NCBI GenBank assembly: GCA_022559845.1
Contig: CM040126.1
Coordinates: 127,324,886 to 127,388,885, forward strand
DNA from: Amorphophallus konjac
Lineage: Eukaryota; Streptophyta; Magnoliopsida; Alismatales; Araceae
Direction of reading: 5' to 3'
DNA: 64,000 nucleotides
How positions within the stretch are numbered: position 1 is the stretch's first letter; each line of letters opens with the position of its first letter. This document shows, one piece after another, positions 24,001-35,358 of the stretch. Position numbers and translations under genes: made by a program. Under the pieces are notes generated by a model, which saw nothing but the letters and a program-made list of their open reading frames with translations, was not told the DNA's origin and searched no databases.

Positions 24001-26488
24001 CGCAGCTGGCGGAGAAAAGTGAGAAGATTGGTGATGTGTGCTGGCTTATCTGTGAGGCGGCTTCCCGGGACAAGGCGCCCGTATTGCTTTACTGGTCGCT
24101 TAGCCCCAGATACACCAGGCCGCCAGGTAATGCTTATTTTTCTTTCAGCCTTGAAGTTGCTTCTTTTATAGTCAGTATGCACCTTTCTCACCTACGCACT
24201 TTTGCAGCTCACCTCTCTGTGGAGGCGACCAGACATTATAGGGAGTTGATTTCCAAGGCGCAGAAGCCTTCGTATTTTAACATTCTAGAGCCAGCTCCGA
24301 CCACAACACCACTGCCCCCTGGGGATTCACGGAAGCGAACCAGGTCCCAGGTCAGGGAGGCTATCAGCAGTGCCAAGAAGGCCAAGAGGGCGGATTCCCG
24401 CGCCACCCGGGCGCGCCGGAGGAAGGCCGCTGAAGATGAGCCTATAGTCACCCCTCCCCGAGTTCCATCATTCTCTGAGTTTGAGGCTGCTTGGATGCAG
24501 GGGTCTGAGGGCGAAGGTAACTTCTTGCTCTTATATGGCTTATTTGCTTATTTCTGTCACCTTGGCTGATCATCTTTCCTTTTATTAGCTGCTGGTACTA
24601 CCTCCGCCATTGTCGGGTTGGAGGCGGTGACCGGAGCCGCGGTCGAAGAGAGGGAGGAGGAAGCCCCCTCAGCCTCTATTGAGGGCAATTTGCCTTCACC
24701 AACACCCCATCAGGAGATAGAAGGTAACTTGCAGCTTGCCCGTAGAGCTCAACGGTCTATCGTGCTTTCAGTCAGGTCTTGACTGTTTATTGTCTTCCAT
24801 CTGCAGTCGACGTTCGACCAACGGCGCTCTCCGAGGTCGGTGCCATGGCAGGAGCTGATACTGGAGAGCAGGTGCCTCCAAGGGATAAGTCCCAAGATAT
24901 TCAGCCAACGGGTGCTTCCGAGGCGGAGACCACCGAGGAGGTTCTGGCTAAGGGGCCTCCTCCTAGCAGCATGGTTCCCACTCAGATACTGGAGATTCGA
25001 GAACAGGCGGAAGAATCATCCTCCTCTGAGCGAGTTGATTACGGTGGCGGCTCTGGCGACGACGAGGGGTTCCCACCGGTTGACACCGAGGCCGAAGACG
25101 CCGGGGCTTCTTCAGCTTATGAAAGTGACCTTTTAACATTCAGCCCTCCGAGACTACTGAGAGCCGAGCACGGGCCATCATACCCGACCGCAAGAGAAGG
25201 GCCAGAATCTTCAGAGGCCACTTTTGGAGGCCTAAATATAGTGCCGGTTGAGGTAGGAAATGTTCCGACTCCCGCCCGCAGCACTTCTTTTTATTTCCAA
25301 GCCAGCTGGCTGATGTACATACATGTGACGCAGGCTGAGGTGGTACCGCCAGCTGTGATGGTTCGCATACCCCTCCCTGACTTGGGCATGAGCCAATCAG
25401 CCTTTCCACCTATTGTGCGGCCCATCGCCCTACGGCTTCCAAGGACCTATGTTGCTGCAGCGGCCTCAGAGGAGCCCGGTACAACTGCTGAAGTTGGCGA
25501 CCTGACCGAGGTTGCAGGGACTCCAGCCTTGGTTGCCAGCGAAGAGTTATTGTTGAAGCCAAGTGGTCCCCCGGAAATAGAGGCGGGAGAAATTATTGCA
25601 GAAGAGGCCGATGCTATTAAAGCCTTGTCTGTCATAGAAAGCTCCCCTCCTTTAGCGGCCGGTGAGACTGTTCAGGAGGAGCAAGCGCCCTCAGCTGCTG
25701 AGATGGCTGTCATAACCTCACCTCAAAGGGCGGGCAAGGAAGTTGCCATCGTGGAGAGCCCTTCAGCTGCTGCAGCTGCAATTGTCGGGCCGGGCGTCGG
25801 CGCTGTGCAGACTATGCCGTCGACATCCCTCGCGGTGGCCGATGATATCTGGGCCGAGATAGATAGCAAGGTGGACTTTCAGCTCCCTGAGACCTCGCCA
25901 CTAGGCTTACAATTTTCCAGTGACATGGTGTGGCAGTCTCTGGACAATCTCCAGCGGGCCATGTCAGCTTCCCCGGGTCTAACTTATGTGCAGCTGAGAG
26001 GCCTGATAGACCACCTCTCATGATCATTATTAGCATTCGGCTGCCCAATGGATGACTGGACCCCGCGGGTTACAATGCTGTTAAAGCACGCCAACAGGCG
26101 GGATTTCCTCAGCCGAGAGGCATTTGATCAGCTGACGGCTGTGAAGCTGGAGAGGGCAGATTGCCGCGCCGCCACTACTTCGTTGAGGATGACCGTGGAA
26201 CAATTGAGAACCGTTGCCGGCAATATCTCAGAACGTCGGCTGTTCCTCACGACGCGGATGGAAGAGTTGCGCGCGGAACTTGCTAAGGTCGAAGCCGAGC
26301 TGCAGGAAGGCGAGCGCCTAGAGGTCCAGACAACGGAAGAAGCTGACCTGGCCGAAGGATGACTTGCCTCACTAGATGAGAGGTTATTGCAGCTGACAGC
26401 CACCGAGGCCCGTTTGCAGGAATTGACCCAATACCCCTCACTAGGCCTCTTGGAGTTGGCAGATATTTTCCGGCGTCCTTTGCCGTAG
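21068..26488 (+). pseudogene. Antisense gene of element E: plant-mobile-domain-like protein, spliced, decayed
   Basis: This gene lies opposite to pol, between integrase and the 3' LTR. A model starting at ATG 21068 uses introns 21093-21371, 24127-24207, 24517-24588 and 24724-24806. All have GT-AG ends, and all interrupt codons after base one. A fifth possible intron is 25253-25333. The N-terminal two thirds resemble the plant mobile domain (aminotransferase-like): SLSQLSGLPIDGEPYEE, then PQGDETVIRPEAIYP, then WWDYFHRRED. The last third is acidic and Ala/Glu-rich, ending in a coiled coil (26090-26350, MEELRAELAKVEAEL). Damage includes stops at 21551, 26021 and 26360 and frameshifts near 21890, 22270, 22880, 23110 and 23230. 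Antisense extra ORFs are known in Tat elements. The function is unknown. Confidence 0.7.
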
Positions 26489-26954
26489 CTTTGCTTTGCT
26501 TTTCTTCTTGCATCGGGTTCTGCTCCTCTTTTTGCCTTCGGAGCTTATGTACCCCTGGGGAATGCCCCGGGCACAAATGTATTCTGACAGCTCTTATTAA
26601 TGAAAACATCTCTGTTTGTCGCCTCAATCGCGACTTCTTTCCCTCTTTTCTTCTTTTTTCTTCTTCTGGCCGACCGTCCGAACCTGGGGATACGTGCTGA
26701 TGGCGCAGGAGAGCGCTCACGCCTTCAGGGAAGGGGTGAGGTGTTCACTCCACCGCGGCGCAGCCGTTCCCGGAGCAGGATTTTTTTGCCAGGGTGGGAC
26801 ACAGGTAGCGTAGGTGGATGTGCCTAATGAACTTCGCCAATGATGACGAAAAGTGTGTTATAACCATCGACATGGGTTAAATGTCGACGCAATGAGGCTT
26901 TGTTGATCAACGAGGGCGGAAGGCCCAGGTTAGAGGGTAGTTGACCGGGCTCGT
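26489..26954. other. 3' flank of the antisense gene
   Basis: No coding region or RNA gene is visible. A T-rich stretch and TTAATGAAAAC at about 26597 may belong to the 3' end of the antisense transcript. Confidence 0.3.
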
Positions 26955-27745
26955 CGATGGTGGCGAGGGTCGAAAGGGTAGACGGTTTAGCCGATGGTGA
27001 CAAGAACCGAAAAAAGGGTAGCGACCGATCTTGCCGATGGTGACAAGGGTCGAAAAGGGTAGCGATTGATCTTGCCGATGATGACAAGGGTTAAAAGGGT
27101 AGCGACTGATCTTGCCGATGATGACAAGGGTTAAAAGGGTAGCGACCGATCTTGCCAATGGTGACAAGGGTCGAGAGGGTAGCGATCGATCTTGCCGATG
27201 ATGACAAGGGTCGAAAGGGTAGCGACCGATCTTGCCGATGATGACAAGGGTCGAAAAGGGTAGCGACCGATCTTGCCGATGATGACAAGGGTCTAAAAGG
27301 GTAGCGACCGATCTTGCCGATGATGACAAGGGTTGAAAGAGTAGCGACCGATTTTGCCGATGATGACAAGGGTCGAAAGAGTAGCGACCGATCTTGCCGA
27401 TGATGACAAGGGTCGAAAGAGTAGTGACCGATCTTGCCGATGATGACAAGGGTCGAAAGGGTAGCGACCGATCTTGCCGATGATGACAAGGGTCGAAAGA
27501 GTAGCGACCGATCTTGCCGATGATGACAAGGGTCGAAAGAGTAGTGACCGATCTTACTGATGGTGACAAGGGTCGAAAATGGTAGACGGTCTTGCCGATG
27601 ATGACAAGAACTGGAAAAGGTAGCAACCGATCTTGCCGATGGTGACAAAGGTCGAAAAGGGTAGACGGTCTTGCTGATGATGACATGGACTGGAAAGGGG
27701 TAGCGACCGATCTTGCCGATGGTGACAAGGGTCGAAAAAGGGGGT
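26955..27745. repeat. 40-bp minisatellite array in element E
   Basis: About 19 units of 40 bp. Each contains GTAGCGACCGATCTTGCCG and then ATGATGACAAGGGTCGAAAG. Units begin exactly 40 bases apart, for example at 27381, 27421 and 27461. Terminal units are more diverged. The array creates long but meaningless open frames on the minus strand. Confidence 0.92.
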
Positions 27746-27867
27746 AGCAAATACATACATATATGTGGGACATTGGATGAAGACTTCGCTTCGACCCTGT
27801 AAAGGGTCTTCAGGACGGAGGATGGATCATCACTATTCATCATTTATACATATATTTTTATTCTCAT

Positions 27868-28085
27868 TACTGACCTAAGCTCCCTTTTGGGTTTTCGCCG
27901 AAGCCAGCCCCCTCTTGCTTTTGCCCACGCGCCCTTTCGGGTTTTCACGTGGCGGGGTACCCAATTTTGCCTGCGACGCCCTTTCGGGTTTTCGCCACAG
28001 CTGGGTTATAGCCATTTTTACACTTGTCCTAATATAGGAGCAAGTCTGGCGGGGTATCTCTATTTTAACCCCATTTTTCTTTTCT
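27868..28085. repeat. Duplicated ~215-bp module, copy 1
   Basis: Nearly identical to 28754-28976. Inside it, a CGCCCTTTCGGGTTTTCG-like unit occurs three times. The two copies bracket the 121-bp array. Confidence 0.8.
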
Positions 28086-28189
28086 TTTCTTCTTTTTTTT
28101 TTGAATTTGAAGTACAGAAGAACTGGGCTACGAGAATGCTGACTGGCCTTGCCGATGATGACAAGGATTGGTCTCTGGTTTAGTTCGTC

Positions 28190-28690
28190 GACACTGGTTA
28201 AATGTCGAAGCAAAGATCATGGTTTGTTAACAAGGACGTAAGATCCGAGTTAAGGGTAGAGGTCGACCGATCTCGTCGATGATGACGAGGGTCGGACATG
28301 GGTTTGTTCATCAGCATGGGTCACATGCCGAAGCAAGGGTAGAATTATTAACAGGGACGGAAGGTCCAAGTTAGGGGTAGAGATCGACTGATCTTGCCGA
28401 TGATGACGAGGGTCGAACATGGGTTTGTTCATCAGCATGGGTCACATGCCGAAGCAAGGGTAGGATTTTTAACAAGGACGGAAGGTCCAAGTTAGGGGTA
28501 GAGATCGACCGATCTCACCGATGATGACGAGGGTCGAACATGGGTTTGTTCATCAGCATGGGTCACATGCTGAAGCAAGGGTAGGATTATTAACAAGGAC
28601 GGAAGGTCCAAGTTAGGGGTAGAGATCGACCGATCTCGCCGATGATGACGAGGGTCGAACATGGGTTTGTTAAAGGATTTTCGGTGGGAC
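28190..28690. repeat. 121-bp tandem array in element E
   Basis: About four units. The GATGACGAGGGTCG core recurs at 28281, 28402, 28523 and 28644, exactly 121 bases apart. The core is the same as part of the 40-bp unit at 26955-27745, so the two arrays have a common origin. Confidence 0.85.
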
Positions 28691-28753
28691 TTTTGATGAT
28701 TGTCCCTTGTGGAGTTTCATCAGGTGGAGAACAAAAGAGGAACTTTTAAATTA

Positions 28754-28976
28754 CCACTTTACCGACCTAAGCGCCCTTTCGGGTTTTCGCCTAAGCCAGC
28801 CCCCTCTTGCTTTTGCCCACGCGCCCTCTCGGGTTTTCACGTGGCGGGGTACCCGATTTTGCCTGCAGCGCCCTTTCGGGTTTTCGCCACAGCTGGGTTA
28901 TAGCCATTTTTTCACTTGTCCTAATATAGGAGCAAGTCTGGCAGTGTATCTCTATTTTTAACCCCATTTTTCTTTT
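28754..28976. repeat. Duplicated ~215-bp module, copy 2
   Basis: Second copy of the module at 27868-28085. It ends at a (TA)n tract (28980-29000). Confidence 0.8.
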
Positions 28977-29100
28977 CTTATATATATATATATATATATT
29001 TGAGGATATAAAAGGTGGTAGGTCGAAGTGTGATGTCCGACCCTTGGTTGGTGGCAGGCCGCTGTTGGCCGGATCACCGGGCCTTGTGCCGAGCAGAATG

Positions 29101-29318
29101 GTTCGTTAGCAAGGGCTGAATGCTAACGCAAAGGAATGATCTTTCGCCGATTCGAGCGTAAGGCCCGTAATGGCAACAATGTGAGAAGGCCGGCTAGGAC
29201 ACGAAGTCTTGAGCCGAAAGGGTTTATTCGTTAGCAAGAAGATAATGCTAACGCAAGGGAGGGATTTCATGCCAGTTCGGACGTAAGGTTCGTAATGGCA
29301 GTTTGGCGTATTCTTTTG
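29101..29318. repeat. Pair of ~125-bp diverged repeats
   Basis: TTCGTTAGCAAG with AATGCTAACGCAA occurs at about 29101 and 29226, each followed by a GTAAGG(C/T)(C/T)CGTAATGGCA stretch. TTAGC and GCTAA in each can pair as a small hairpin. Confidence 0.6.
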
Positions 29319-30383
29319 AGAGCTCGGCCAGAGCAGAGTGCCATTAAACCAAGGGAAGGTAGCTCGGCCAGGGCGGAGTGCCACTGAACCAAGGAAGGAT
29401 AGCTGGGCTAGGGCAGAGTGCCAATAAACCAAGATAAGGGTAGCTCGGCTAGGGTGGAGTGCCACTAGACCAAGATAAAGGTAGCTCGGCTAGGGCGGAG
29501 TGCCACTAGACCAAGATAAGGGTAGCTCGGCTTGGGCGGAGTGCCACTAGACCGAGATAAAGGTAGCTTGGCTGGGGCGGAATGCCACTAGACCAAGATA
29601 AGGGTAGCTCGGCTAGGGCGGAGTGCCACTAGACCAAGATAAAGGTAGCTCGGCTAGGGCGGAGTGCCACTAGACCAAGATAAGGGTAGCTCGGCTAGGG
29701 CGGAGTGCCACTAGACCAAGATAAAGGTAGCTTGGCTAGGGCGGAATGCCACTAGACCAAGATAAGGGTAGCTCGGCTAAGGCGGAGTGCCACTAGACCA
29801 AGATGAAGGTAGCTCAGCTAGGGCGGTGTGCCACTAGACCGAGATAAAGGTAGCTTGGCTAGGGCGGAATGCCACTAGACCAAGATAAGGGTACCTCGGC
29901 TAGGGAGGAGTGCCACTAGACCAAGATAAAGGTAGCTCGGCTAGGGCGGAGTGCCACTAGACCAAGAAAGGGTAGCTCGGCTAGGGCGGAGTGCCACTAG
30001 ACCAAGATAAAGGTAGCTTGGCTAGGGCGGAATGCCACTAGACCAAGATAAGGGTAGCTCGGCTAGGGCGGAGTGCCACTAGACCAAGATAAGGGTAGCT
30101 CGGCTAGGGCAGAATGCCACTAGATCAAGATGAAGGTAGCTCGGCTAGGTCGGAGTGCCACTAGACCAAGATAAGGGTAGCTCGGCTAGGGCGAAATGCC
30201 ACTAGACCAAGATGAAGGTAGCTCGGCTAGGGCGGAGTGCCACTAGACCAAGATAAGGGTAGCTCGGCTAGGGCGGAGTGCCACTAGACCAAGATAAAGG
30301 TAGCTCGGCTAGGACGGAGTGCCACTAGACCAAGATAAAGGTAGCTCGGCTAGGGCGGAGTGCCACTAGACCAAGATAAGGGT
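29319..30383. repeat. 41-bp minisatellite array in element E
   Basis: About 26 units of 41 bp. Each has GTAGCTCGGCTAGGGCGGAG and then TGCCACTAGACCAAGATAA; units start for example at 29481 and 29522. The units at the 29319 end are more diverged. The array begins 11 bases after the integrase stop codon (element direction). Confidence 0.93.
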
Positions 30384-30394
30384 ATTCTGACCGA

Positions 30395-31674
30395 TCACTC
30401 GAGGAATGTCGGTTGCGCCGCATGATACATCTTTATATGCTTTCCGTTGAGGGGAGAGAACTGGATGACTCCTTTGTGGTCTACCAGGACGTAGGCACCC
30501 CCTTCATATACTCGACGGACGATATATGGTCCGATCCAATTTTTGACCAACTTCCCTTTGGGGTTGGAGGCCATTACCTCTCTTCTTTTGACCATTACCA
30601 GATCTCCTTTCTTGCATTCTCGACCTTTGACCAGCTTGTCGAAAGCGCGGGCCATGCGAGCTTGGTAGAGTTGGATGTTTTGTTGTGCCCGGAGGCGTTT
30701 TCCTTCGAGCTCAGCGAGCTCTTCTAATCTTCTTTCTACATTGGTTTGATCACCGCTGGCTAGTCCATGCTGGAGGGCGACTCGCAGCGAAGGAACTTCC
30801 AGTTCAATCGGCACACGGCCTCTGACCCATAGACGAGGGAGAAAGGTGAACAGCTGGTTGGGGTTTTGTAGACAGTACGATAGGCCCAGAGCGCTTCGTA
30901 CATCCTTTCTTCCCAATCTTTTTTATTAGACTTGACAGTCTTTGCCAGCAATGTGCATAGTGTCTTCTTAAAGGCTTCTGCAAGTCCATGGGCTTGAGGG
31001 TTGTAGGGGGACGATGTCCTCCAGTCGATCTTGTACTTGTCGGCTAACCGATAAACCTTCTGGTTTCTGAAATGGCTGCCATTATTAAAGATGATTCGGC
31101 TGGGGATCCCAAACCAGAATATTATGTTCTGTCGGAAGAATCTTGCAACTAGCTCTCCCGTCACATCTCTTAGTGCTACCGCCTCCGCCCATCTGGAAAA
31201 GTAGTCTGTAGCCGCTAAGATATATTTGCACCCTGATGAAGATGCTGGTAGCGGCCCTACCACGTCCGTGCGCCACTGGGCGAACGGCCAGCTTGGCAAG
31301 GTGGGATGCAGTGGCACTGGAGGTCTCCTTGCCACGTTAGCGTGTTCTTGACACTTCTGACAAGCTTTGGCGAACTTGCAGCAATCATCAAATATAGTGG
31401 GCCAATAGTAACCCAATTTCTTTATCTCAATTTTCATCTTTGGGCCAGCCTGGTGTGCTCCAACTGATCCCGCATGGACTTCTTGCATCACCTGTCCTGC
31501 CTCTGTTGAAGACAAGCAACGAAGTAGGACTTTCCTTCGGGCATCTGCCATTATTCGGAACAGGGTTCCGCTTCTCATCTCGTAAGAGTCCTTGACCCTT
31601 AGGAGCTTCATTCTCTGTTCTTTTTCCTCGGGAGCTGTTGGTGTTGGAACCACCGCAGGAGATGTTCTCGCCAA
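30395..31674 (-). pseudogene. pol: Element E integrase, inactive
   Basis: The zinc-finger His/Cys region is seen (VGAHQAG, CQKCQEH). The catalytic core has Asp in TDVVGPLP and Glu in HGLAEAFKK. The middle position, in IIFNNGSHF, is Asn (codon 31084-31086) where the family has Asp. A frameshift near 30830 separates the core from the C-terminal part, which keeps the GPY/F-type motif (NWIGPYIVRRVYEGGAY) and ends at a stop at 30395-30397. There is no chromodomain, as expected for the Tat lineage. The protein would have inserted the cDNA into the genome. Confidence 0.88.
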
Positions 31675-31778
31675 TCGGGCTGCTGAATCTCCTCGACGGC
31701 TACCACCTCAATCTCTTGCTTCGTCAGCTAAGACCTCTGTTACACTGGGGACTTGCCGGCGGTTGATCACTGTTATAT

Positions 31779-32250
31779 TCAGGCTTGCATCTGGCGGGAC
31801 CGCCAATGAACTGGCCAGCTTAGCGAGGGCGTCTGCCTGAGCATTCCGACCCGGTTGATATGCTTGATGCTGATGAAGTAGAATCTTGACATCAGGCGGG
31901 TTGCCAGCTGGTGATAGGGGAGAAGCTCTTGCTTTCGCACATCGAACTCTCCTTCCAGTTGTTTTATAACTAGCATGGAATCTCCGAATGCCTCCAGCAT
32001 CTGAATTCCCATGGACAGAGCGATCTGCAACCCGATTATCAAGGCTTCATATTCCGCTTCATTATTTGTGCAATGTCTGTTTATGGAGCAGGATGTGTGC
32101 ACCACTTCTCCTTCTGGGGATTTCAGGACTATGCCTGCCCTGCCCTGACTCTGGCCGATCCAGTGGCAGAGGTGTCAATTCTGGAAGCGCCATCAAAATA
32201 TAGCTGCCATAAGGAGGGCTGCACCTGAACGGCTTCCAGGGTTTCATCTT
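31779..32250 (-). pseudogene. Element E second RNase H (archaeal type)
   Basis: Begins with WQLYFDGAS. After a frameshift near 32130 it continues with NNEAEYEALIIGL and FGDSMLVIKQLEGE. This D-E-D arrangement is the additional, archaeal-type RNase H found in the Tat lineage. A frameshift or stop follows before the integrase. Confidence 0.8.
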
Positions 32251-32800
32251 CAGGAAGCTCCGGTTCCAGCGGGCAGTCCCCGGGTACTGGGTGCTCAGCG
32301 AAGAAGTCTGCAATAGCTTGGCCCTTGACGGCCTTGCGCGGTACATAGGAGATGTCAAACTCCATAAGGATTACCGCCCATTTGCCCAGGCGACCTTTGA
32401 GTGCCGCTGGGACATAATATATTTCAGGGGATCCTCTTTGGATACCAAGCTGATTTCATGTGACAACATGTAGTGTCGAGCTTCTTAACTGCGAAGACCA
32501 GTGCCAGACAGACCTTCTCAATATAAGTATATTTCTCCTCAGTCTGACCAGTCTCCGACTGAGGTAATAGAGGGCTTGCTCTTTCCCTTCTTCATTATTC
32601 TGGGCCAGCATTGCCCCCAGGAGTTATGTGTAGCTGCTATATATAGTATCAATGGCCGTCCTTTCACTGGTGCGCCCAGCACTGGGGAGTCTTCAGATAG
32701 TCTTTCAGCTTGTCAAAGGCTGTCTGGCAATCTTCATCCCAATAAAAGGGAACATCTTTCATCATCAATTTGTGAAAGGCTGGCATCGCCCTGACAAATT
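32251..32800 (-). pseudogene. Element E first RNase H, heavily damaged
   Basis: The stretch from PAFHKLMMKDVPFYWDEDC (connection region) runs to DISYVPRKAVKGQAIADF. In between, several stops and frame changes (about 32450-32660) remove any continuous frame. Position between RT and the second RNase H identifies it. Confidence 0.65.
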
Positions 32801-33856
32801 GGAAATGAACCGCCGGATATAAGCCAGGCGGCCCTGTAGTGATCTCAGCTCGGAGATATTCCTTGGTGGAGGTAACTCCTGAATTGCTTTGATTTTTGCG
32901 GGGTCTATCTCGATCCCCCGATATCGGACGACGAAGCCCAAGAATTTTCTGCTCGACACTCCGAACGCACATTTCATGGGGTTCATCTTCAGCTCATGCT
33001 GCCTCAGCCTCTGAAAAATAATCCGGAGGTCTTGCAGATGATCTTCTTTTCTTCTGGTTTTGACTACCAGATCATCTATGTAGCACTCGACCTTGTGGTA
33101 GAGCAACTCATCAAAGATTTTGGTCATTGCGCGCTGATAAGTTGCGCCAGCATTCTTTAGTCCGAACGGCATCCTCTTATAATGATAAATGCCTTTAGGG
33201 GTTCGGAAAGCAGTATGGACCCGGTCATGCTCCGCGATCCAAATCTGGTTGTAGCCGGATGACCCGTCCATGAATGACAGGGCCTCATGACCGGTTGTAG
33301 CATCGATCATGACTTCCGTTATTGGCACCGGAAAGTCATCTTTGGGGCAGGCTTTATTTAGATCTCGGAAGTCGACACATATCCGGATCTGGCCATTCTT
33401 CTTTTTCACGGGGACGATATTCGCCAGCCATGTGGTGTACTGGTTTTCTTCAACAAATCCCACGTCAATGAGCTTGTCAACTTCAGCACAAATTTGAGTG
33501 ATGAGTTCTGGCCTCATGCGCCGCGGTGGTTGCTTCATCGGCTCGGCCTCAGGGCTGATCGCCAGCTCATGTTGCGAGACAGCGGGGCTTAGACCCAGCA
33601 TTTCTTTGTAAGTCCAGGCGAAGCAATCCCGGTACTCTAGCAGCAGCTGGATGTACAGCTCCCGCTCTTCTGGGGACAGCTGGGCACTGAGGAAGGTGGG
33701 CCTAGGGTCCTCCTCATTTCCCAAGTTGACTTCTATCAGTTCATCGACTGTGGCTTGGCCTCCGTCTTCTATCTCCGGAGGTGCCGGTTGGAGGTCAACG
33801 AAGTCTAGAATACCATCTTGAGGGTCAAGCACTTCAACTTCCTCGTCAGACACCAC
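32765..33856 (-). pseudogene. pol: Element E reverse transcriptase
   Basis: A 363-residue open frame covers RT: LLLEYRDCFAWTYKEM, IVPVKKKNGQIRICVDFRDL, MDGSSGYNQI, MPFGLKNAGATYQRAM and the catalytic YIDD at 33071-33082, followed by GIEIDPAKIKAI. YIDD with a following LVVK is typical of the Tat/Athila side of Ty3-gypsy. It is in frame with the upstream linker, apart from a stop at 33884-33886. A frameshift near 32800 ends it. Confidence 0.93.
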
Positions 33857-33883
33857 CAGAGCTTCTTGAGGATTCTCTGTTTC

Positions 33884-35026
33884 TTATGCTAGCGGCTGCG
33901 CGGATCGTTCTATTAGCAAGTCCACTGCCGTTGTAGCTCCCAAGGGCGAGAGAGCAGCTTCGGTGTTTGTAGATGAGGTTGCAACCGTAACAGGCTGGTA
34001 GTTGCTTATTGCCGGGCCGGGACAGCATCCCGGTTTCGTAGCAGAAGTTGAGGAGGTCTCGCCTTCTGGGATAGTTATATCTTCCGTAGAAGTGGCTTTT
34101 CCTTTCTTGGTAGCTGGTTCCCCTTGATCGGAGTCGACCGAGGCTACCCTGATTGGTAGAAGAGGTGTTGAAGTTATCATCAGTAGGGCTTTACTGGAGG
34201 GAGAAATTCCTACTTCCTCAGTATCTTCAGCTTCACTACTGCTAGCCGTATCAAATTTGGCTTGAAGGGCCGCCTCTTCGGGGTGAGCCTGCTCCCAGCA
34301 TCGGCAGGGGACCGAGGTCTCTATCTCTTGATTTCTGGGTTGAGCCAGTTCAACATGCTCAGCTTCCGCCGGGTATTCATCAAAAGTTACCCCCAGCGGG
34401 CTATCTTCAGTAGGATAGAAGGCGGAGATGGTGTTCACCGCGTATCGCCCACTGTAATAATATTCTTCCAGGGTGAAGCCCAACCCTGGATGTTGAGAGA
34501 CACGTTTCATTTCCTTATCCAGATTTGCGGGATGCCACATTTTCTGGAAAGCTTCCTTGCGCTTTTGAGACTGATCGGGGGGGATGTGTTGTTTCTGAAA
34601 CATCCTGGCCATCCGCTCAGTTGTGAATGCCAGACCCTGGACGGGAACCGGGGGCTTGCTTATATCTTCGAGGAGGCTGCAGTCTGTGTCTTCCCGAGTA
34701 GGATGCTCCTCAGCTGTATAGAACAAGCTGTTGGGTCCATCTTCCTGTGTCACCTCTTAAGTCTTGAAAGGCTCGACAGTAGGGTTGTCAAGGCCGGGAG
34801 TTGGCTTGATGAGGCCATCCGGGATTTCAATATGATTGTGCCGCTGAGCGACACGTACTTCATTAGCTTCAGGGTATAATGTTGGGGGTGCTGTTCTGCC
34901 CACTTGCCTGGATGCTATGATATGGGAGACCACCTTGGGCTTGACATATTCGCGCGGCGGTGGTGGATACCAACTGCTGCTGGACGTGCTTCTCGATGTC
35001 CCCGCAGGGGTCTTAGCTTCAGAGGT
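33884..35026 (-). pseudogene. Element E protease-RT linker
   Basis: An open frame with an in-frame stop at 34757-34759. It is rich in Ser, Pro and Glu and has no domain I recognise. The frame continues directly from the protease at 42304 across the insertion of element D, allowing for the GAGGT duplication. Confidence 0.65.
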
Positions 35027-35346
35027 TGATGGGGGCATCGGCATCTCTCGCCCCATATATTTTCAAAGCCCCGGTTGCCCGCCAGCATGGTTCCATTACA
35101 TCCGTCACATTTTTCTAAGTCAATTCATGTAAATTTCATATTTTCTTTGAGTCATAATTATGTAATTTTCCTTTTATTTGAGTCTTGTACCTAGGTTAAT
35201 GAGTCATTTACCTAGGTTAAGTGTCATTATGTTGATAGATTAGTTTATGGGCCCAATTCATTGGGCTTGGCCCAAGGGCACCCCCCCTTCCCTTGGTTAT
35301 TTGTCATTGTGTTAAGAGTCAAGGTCTTTTGTAGAAATGTGGGTTG

Positions 35347-35358
35347 CCTATATATAGG
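35347..35358 (+). promoter_or_regulatory. TATA box in element D 5' LTR
   Basis: CCTATATATAGG, identical in all four LTRs of the C/D family. It is the likely core promoter of D. Confidence 0.65.

Noticed and set aside
23256..24191. Several minus-strand open frames opposite the antisense gene
   Set aside because: They are shadows of the plus-strand plant-mobile-domain-like exons, which carry the recognisable motifs.
26907..27843. Two long overlapping minus-strand open frames (about 250-290 residues) rich in CHHRQD/SSSARS repeats
   Set aside because: They are produced by the 40-bp array: a 40-bp unit cycles through three frames and gives a 40-residue repeat. There is no start context or domain.
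29319..30383. Possible CRISPR-like array
   Set aside because: The 41-bp units are directly adjacent without unique spacers and lie in a plant retroelement; it is a minisatellite.
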